A DNA stretch of 64,000 nucleotides from Oryzias latipes. Its lineage: Eukaryota; Chordata; Actinopteri; Beloniformes; Adrianichthyidae. This document shows positions 61,201 to 64,000 of this stretch, in pieces. Below the pieces are notes generated by a model. That model did not search any database and was not told the DNA's origin. It worked only from the letters and a program-made list of their open reading frames with translations. Numbering within the stretch: position 1 is the first letter of the stretch; each line of letters begins with the position of its first letter. The stretch lies in the NCBI RefSeq assembly GCF_002234675.1, contig NC_019859.2:883740-947739 (forward strand), written 5' to 3'. The translations under genes were made by a program, and so were the position numbers.

Positions 61201-63987
61201 TTTGTGTCGTGTCTTTGTGTTGTGTTTGTGTCTTTCTTTGTGTTGTGTCTGTGTTGTGTTTGTGTCGTGTCTTTGTGCTGTGTCAGTGTTGTGTGTGTTT
61301 GTTTTGTGTGTCTTTCTTTGTGTTGTGTCTTTGTCGTGTCTTTGTGTTGTGTGTGTATTGTGTCTGTGTTGTGTTTGTGTCGTGTCTTTGTGCTGTGTCA
61401 GTGTTGTGTGTGTTTGTTTTGTGTGTCTTTCTTTGTGTTGTGTCTTTGTCGTGTCTTTGTGTTGTGTGTGTATTGTGTCTGTGTTGTGTTTGTGTCGTGT
61501 CTTTGTGTTGTGTTTGTGTCTTTCTTTGTGTTGTGTCTGTGTTGTGTTTGTGTCGTGTCTTTGTGCTCTGTCAGTGTTGTGTGTGTTTGTGTTGTGTGTC
61601 TTTCTTTGTGTTGTGTCTTTGTGTTGTGTGTGTATTGTGTCTGTGTTGTGTTTGTGTCTTTCTTTGTGTTGTGTTTGTGTCACACACACCCTGGCGATGA
61701 AGACTCCGGCGTCCAGGATGGCTTTGATGTGTTTCAGCCATCCCGAGTTCTCCAGCCCCCACAGGAAGTCGCTCATGGACGGGGAGCGCATGTCGCCCAC
61801 TGCAGGAGAGGAGGAGTCATGACACGTGGCAAGGCAAGGCAAGTTTATTTGTATAGCACAATTCGTACACAAAGTAATTCAAGGTGCTTCACAAAACAGA
61901 AAAATGCATTAAAATCACAATACATCATAGAAATAATCAACATAAAATTTACTTTAAAAGAAAAGAAAAAAAAAAAGATTTAAAAAGAAAGGAAGGAAAG
62001 AAAAGTGCAGATAGGACCTTTCAGTCATATACACGGCTAAACAGAAATGTTTTGAGTCTAGATTTGAACATGAACACAGAAGAGGCCTGTCTTACGACTT
62101 CAGGGAGGCTGTTCCAGATTTTAGCTGCAGAATATTGAAACGCTGATTCCCCTTGTTTAGTTCTGACTCTGGGAATCAACAGGAGGCCGGCCCCTGAGGT
62201 CCTCAGAGTACGAGATGGTTCATATGGCACTAACATGTCAGAGATGTACTTTGGTGCGTGGCCATGGAGAGACTTGTACACAAGCAGAGCTGCTTTGAAG
62301 TCTATTCTTTGAGGTACAGGGAGCCAGTGCAAAGACTTGAGCACAGGACTAATGTGATCATACTTCCTGGTTCTGGTCAGGACTCCAGCAGCAGCATTCT
62401 GGATGTACTGAAGCTGTTTTACAGCTCGTTTGGAGAGGCCGATGAGCAGGCCGTTACAGTAGTCTAACCTGCTGGAGACAAATGCATGGATAAGTATCTC
62501 CAGGTCTGGCTTTGACACTATGTTTTTGATTTTGGCAATGTTTTTCAGGTGGTAAAATGCCGCTGATGTTACTGACTTGATATGGCTGTTAAAGTTCAGG
62601 TCAGAGTCCATGATTACCCCTAGATTTCTGACTTGATTTGAGGGTTTAAGAGACAGAGAATGAAGGTAGCTGCTGACAATTTCTCTTTGTTTCTGTGGGC
62701 CAAAAATAATAACTTCGGTCTTGTCTGAGTTTAGCTGGAGAAAGTTGTTCTGCATCCACGCACTGATCTGTTGGAGGCAGTGGTTGAGTGAATCCACCGG
62801 CCCATATTCACCTGTTGTCAGTGACACATAGATCTGAGTATCATCTGCATAGTTGTGATAAGATATGTTATTACTGCGTATTAACTGCCCTAGTGGCAGC
62901 ATGTAGAGGTTGAACAGAAGGGGTCCCAGGATTGATCCCTGGGGCACACCACAAGTCAAGGCCATGTAGTCTGAGACACAACTCCCAATTTCAACAAAAT
63001 ATTTCCTGTCTTCTAGATAAGACTTGAGCCAACTTAGGGCAGATCCAGAGATGCCAACCCAGTCTTGGAGTCTGTGCAAAAGGATCCCATGATCAACAGT
63101 ATCAAAGGCAGCACTCAGGTCTAACAGGATTAAGACAGAGACTTTTCCATCATCAGTGTTCAGGCGGATGTCGTTGGTTACCTTGATAAGAGCAGTTTCT
63201 GTGCTATGATGGGGTCTAAAACCTGACTGGAAAACATCAAATGAATTGTTTAATAAGAGAAAATCAGTGAGCTGTTGGTAGACAACTTTTTCAAGGACTT
63301 TTCCTAAAAATGGCAGATTAGAGATAAGTCTGAAATTATTCAGTACAGTGGGATCAAGACCGCTTTTCTTCAGGAGAGGTTTAATGACTGCAGTTTTTAA
63401 GGCCTCTGGAAATATTCCAGATTGAAGAGACATGTTAACTATTTAATTAATTGATGGCAACACACTGTTCAGGACTTTAGAAATCTAGTGGGTAACACAT
63501 CAAGGCAGCATGTAGACGAGCTCAGACGGGTGATGGTCTCTTGGACAGTTTGGTCAGTGACAGGTACAAAGTGAGTCAGCTTAGAGTGAGTACACGTGCA
63601 CTGCAGCGTGCGCAGACGTGCACTACAGCGTGCACGGGCGGCTCCACTGACCGTCGATCAGCTTCTGCTGGCTGCTCCTCATCACGTGGATGTTCTCGAT
63701 GCCGATGAAGGTCAGACGGATGTTGGTGTAGTGGTCCTCGTTCTCGTAGCCTTTTCCCGCCGCTCGGTTCGCCATGGCGTTCAGCTGCACACATGTTAGC
63801 GTTTGGACCGTGCAGGGCAGGTGTGTGCGTGTGCGTGTGCGGTGACCGTCACCTTTGGCCTGGTGTCCACGACGTAGATGAAGTCGCTGCCGGGGTTGGC
63901 CTTCATCACGGCCTGCAGCATCATCTCGTCCTCCTGACTGCGGCCGCTGAAGCCCGACAGCGGCTGACTGCAGCGACACACGGCAGC
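58240..63987 (-). CDS. mtmr7: myotubularin-related phosphatase, last nine exons (MTMR7-like)
   Basis: Exons in order: 63987-63853, 63784-63652, 61799-61690, 60221-60096, 60008-59959, 59869-59669, 59021-58887, 58801-58635, 58301-58240; phases agree and total 1119 nt (372 residues plus stop). It is a cytosolic/membrane-associated phosphoinositide 3-phosphatase acting on PI3P and related lipids. Family blocks: [57 protein letters not shown], the active site [11 protein letters not shown] (Cys-x5-Arg intact), [46 protein letters not shown] and [10 protein letters not shown] point to MTMR7 over MTMR6/8. The last two exons diverge (Pro-rich, then [20 protein letters not shown] and stop) and were placed by phase, so the C-terminus is less sure. 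The N-terminal PH-GRAM part is outside the window. Confidence 0.85.
60300..61682. repeat. GT-rich repeat with 173-bp higher-order period, in an mtmr7 intron
   Basis: Short words TGTGTTGTG, TGTCTTTG and TGTCGTGTCTTTG are arranged in blocks. The landmark TGTCAG recurs at 60416, 60589, 60762, 60935, 61108 and 61281 (exactly 173 bp apart), then at 61396 (115 bp) and 61569 (173 bp). The plus strand is almost free of A. Long stop-free ORFs in all plus frames and a minus ORF ([13 protein letters not shown]-like) are by-products. It lies between mtmr7 exons 61690-61799 and 60096-60221 and abuts the donor of the former. Confidence 0.95.
61829..63591 (-). mobile_element. 5'-truncated L2-clade LINE in an mtmr7 intron
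   Basis: The 3' end reads on minus as TGTGCTATACAAATAAACTTG followed by short CTTGC repeats, typical of L2-type LINEs. ACACGTG flanks both sides (61822-61828 and 63592-63598), a plausible short target duplication. It is inserted antisense to nothing: it has the same orientation as mtmr7. Confidence 0.85.
62021..63433 (-). pseudogene. LINE reverse transcriptase, C-terminal part (470 codons open)
   Basis: Reverse transcriptase of the L2/Jockey group: [74 protein letters not shown] and the catalytic YADD ([11 protein letters not shown]). It ends in the usual [13 protein letters not shown]. Upstream sequence up to about 63590 continues the protein but is cut by an in-frame stop just before MSLQSG, and the endonuclease domain is absent. 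The copy is therefore dead although the RT frame is open. Confidence 0.88.
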
Positions 63988-64000
63988 CTGCGGGGGGAGC

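Noticed and set aside
60254-61983. Plus ORFs of 463-553 codons (Cys/Val/Leu-rich) and a minus ORF of 311 codons (His/Thr/Gln-rich)
   Set aside because: They result from a GT-rich repeat lacking stop codons; the minus ORF also includes the mtmr7 exon 61690-61799, but in a frame that does not match the splice phases.

Overview
This window is a piece of a ray-finned fish chromosome, most likely a spiny-rayed (acanthomorph) teleost. The evidence is vertebrate multi-exon genes with GT-AG introns, fish-type transposons (Tc1, Harbinger, pogo-like, hAT and TTAA-type MITEs, an L2 LINE, tRNA-derived SINEs), compact introns and CpG-rich promoters. The species cannot be read from the sequence alone. Two of the neighbours, hpgd and wdr17, with hmgb2 beyond them, are also close together on human 4q34, so that block is an old linkage. 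pmm2 and mtmr7 lie elsewhere in human.

Layout. (1) 69-1988, plus strand: the last three coding exons of hpgd (15-hydroxyprostaglandin dehydrogenase). (2) 3993-22846, minus strand: a complete wdr17, which I rebuilt from 31 coding exons. All phases agree and they give 1270 codons plus stop. Its CpG-rich promoter is near 24.7-24.9 kb. hpgd and wdr17 converge and their poly(A) signals cross. (3) 28383-29279, minus strand: hmgb2, four coding exons, 214 aa, with a three-CCAAT promoter at 30.1-30.2 kb. (4) 32970-47676, plus strand: complete pmm2 (phosphomannomutase), eight exons, 250 aa. Intron 1 carries a Tc1 transposon and intron 4 is a 9.7-kb minisatellite. (5) 58240-63987, minus strand: the last nine exons of a catalytically active myotubularin, best matched to MTMR7. 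One intron carries an L2 LINE and another a 173-bp higher-order GT-rich repeat. Between pmm2 and mtmr7 there is no recognised gene, only a speculative chain of splice-flanked exons on the minus strand.

The genes are independent housekeeping or signalling genes: prostaglandin inactivation, a WD40 scaffold, a chromatin HMG protein, the mannose-1-phosphate supply for N-glycosylation, and a phosphoinositide 3-phosphatase. They do not form a pathway. What is unusual is the repeat content. Six large or medium tandem arrays sit inside introns of these genes, and two of them end in acceptor-like CTGCAG motifs just upstream of real exons. There are also four long palindromes, two of them just beyond inferred poly(A) sites. 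I found no convincing new gene system. The candidates most worth checking are the pmm2 intron array, the palindromes beyond the poly(A) sites, and the microexon-containing transcript candidate at 51.9-55.5 kb.
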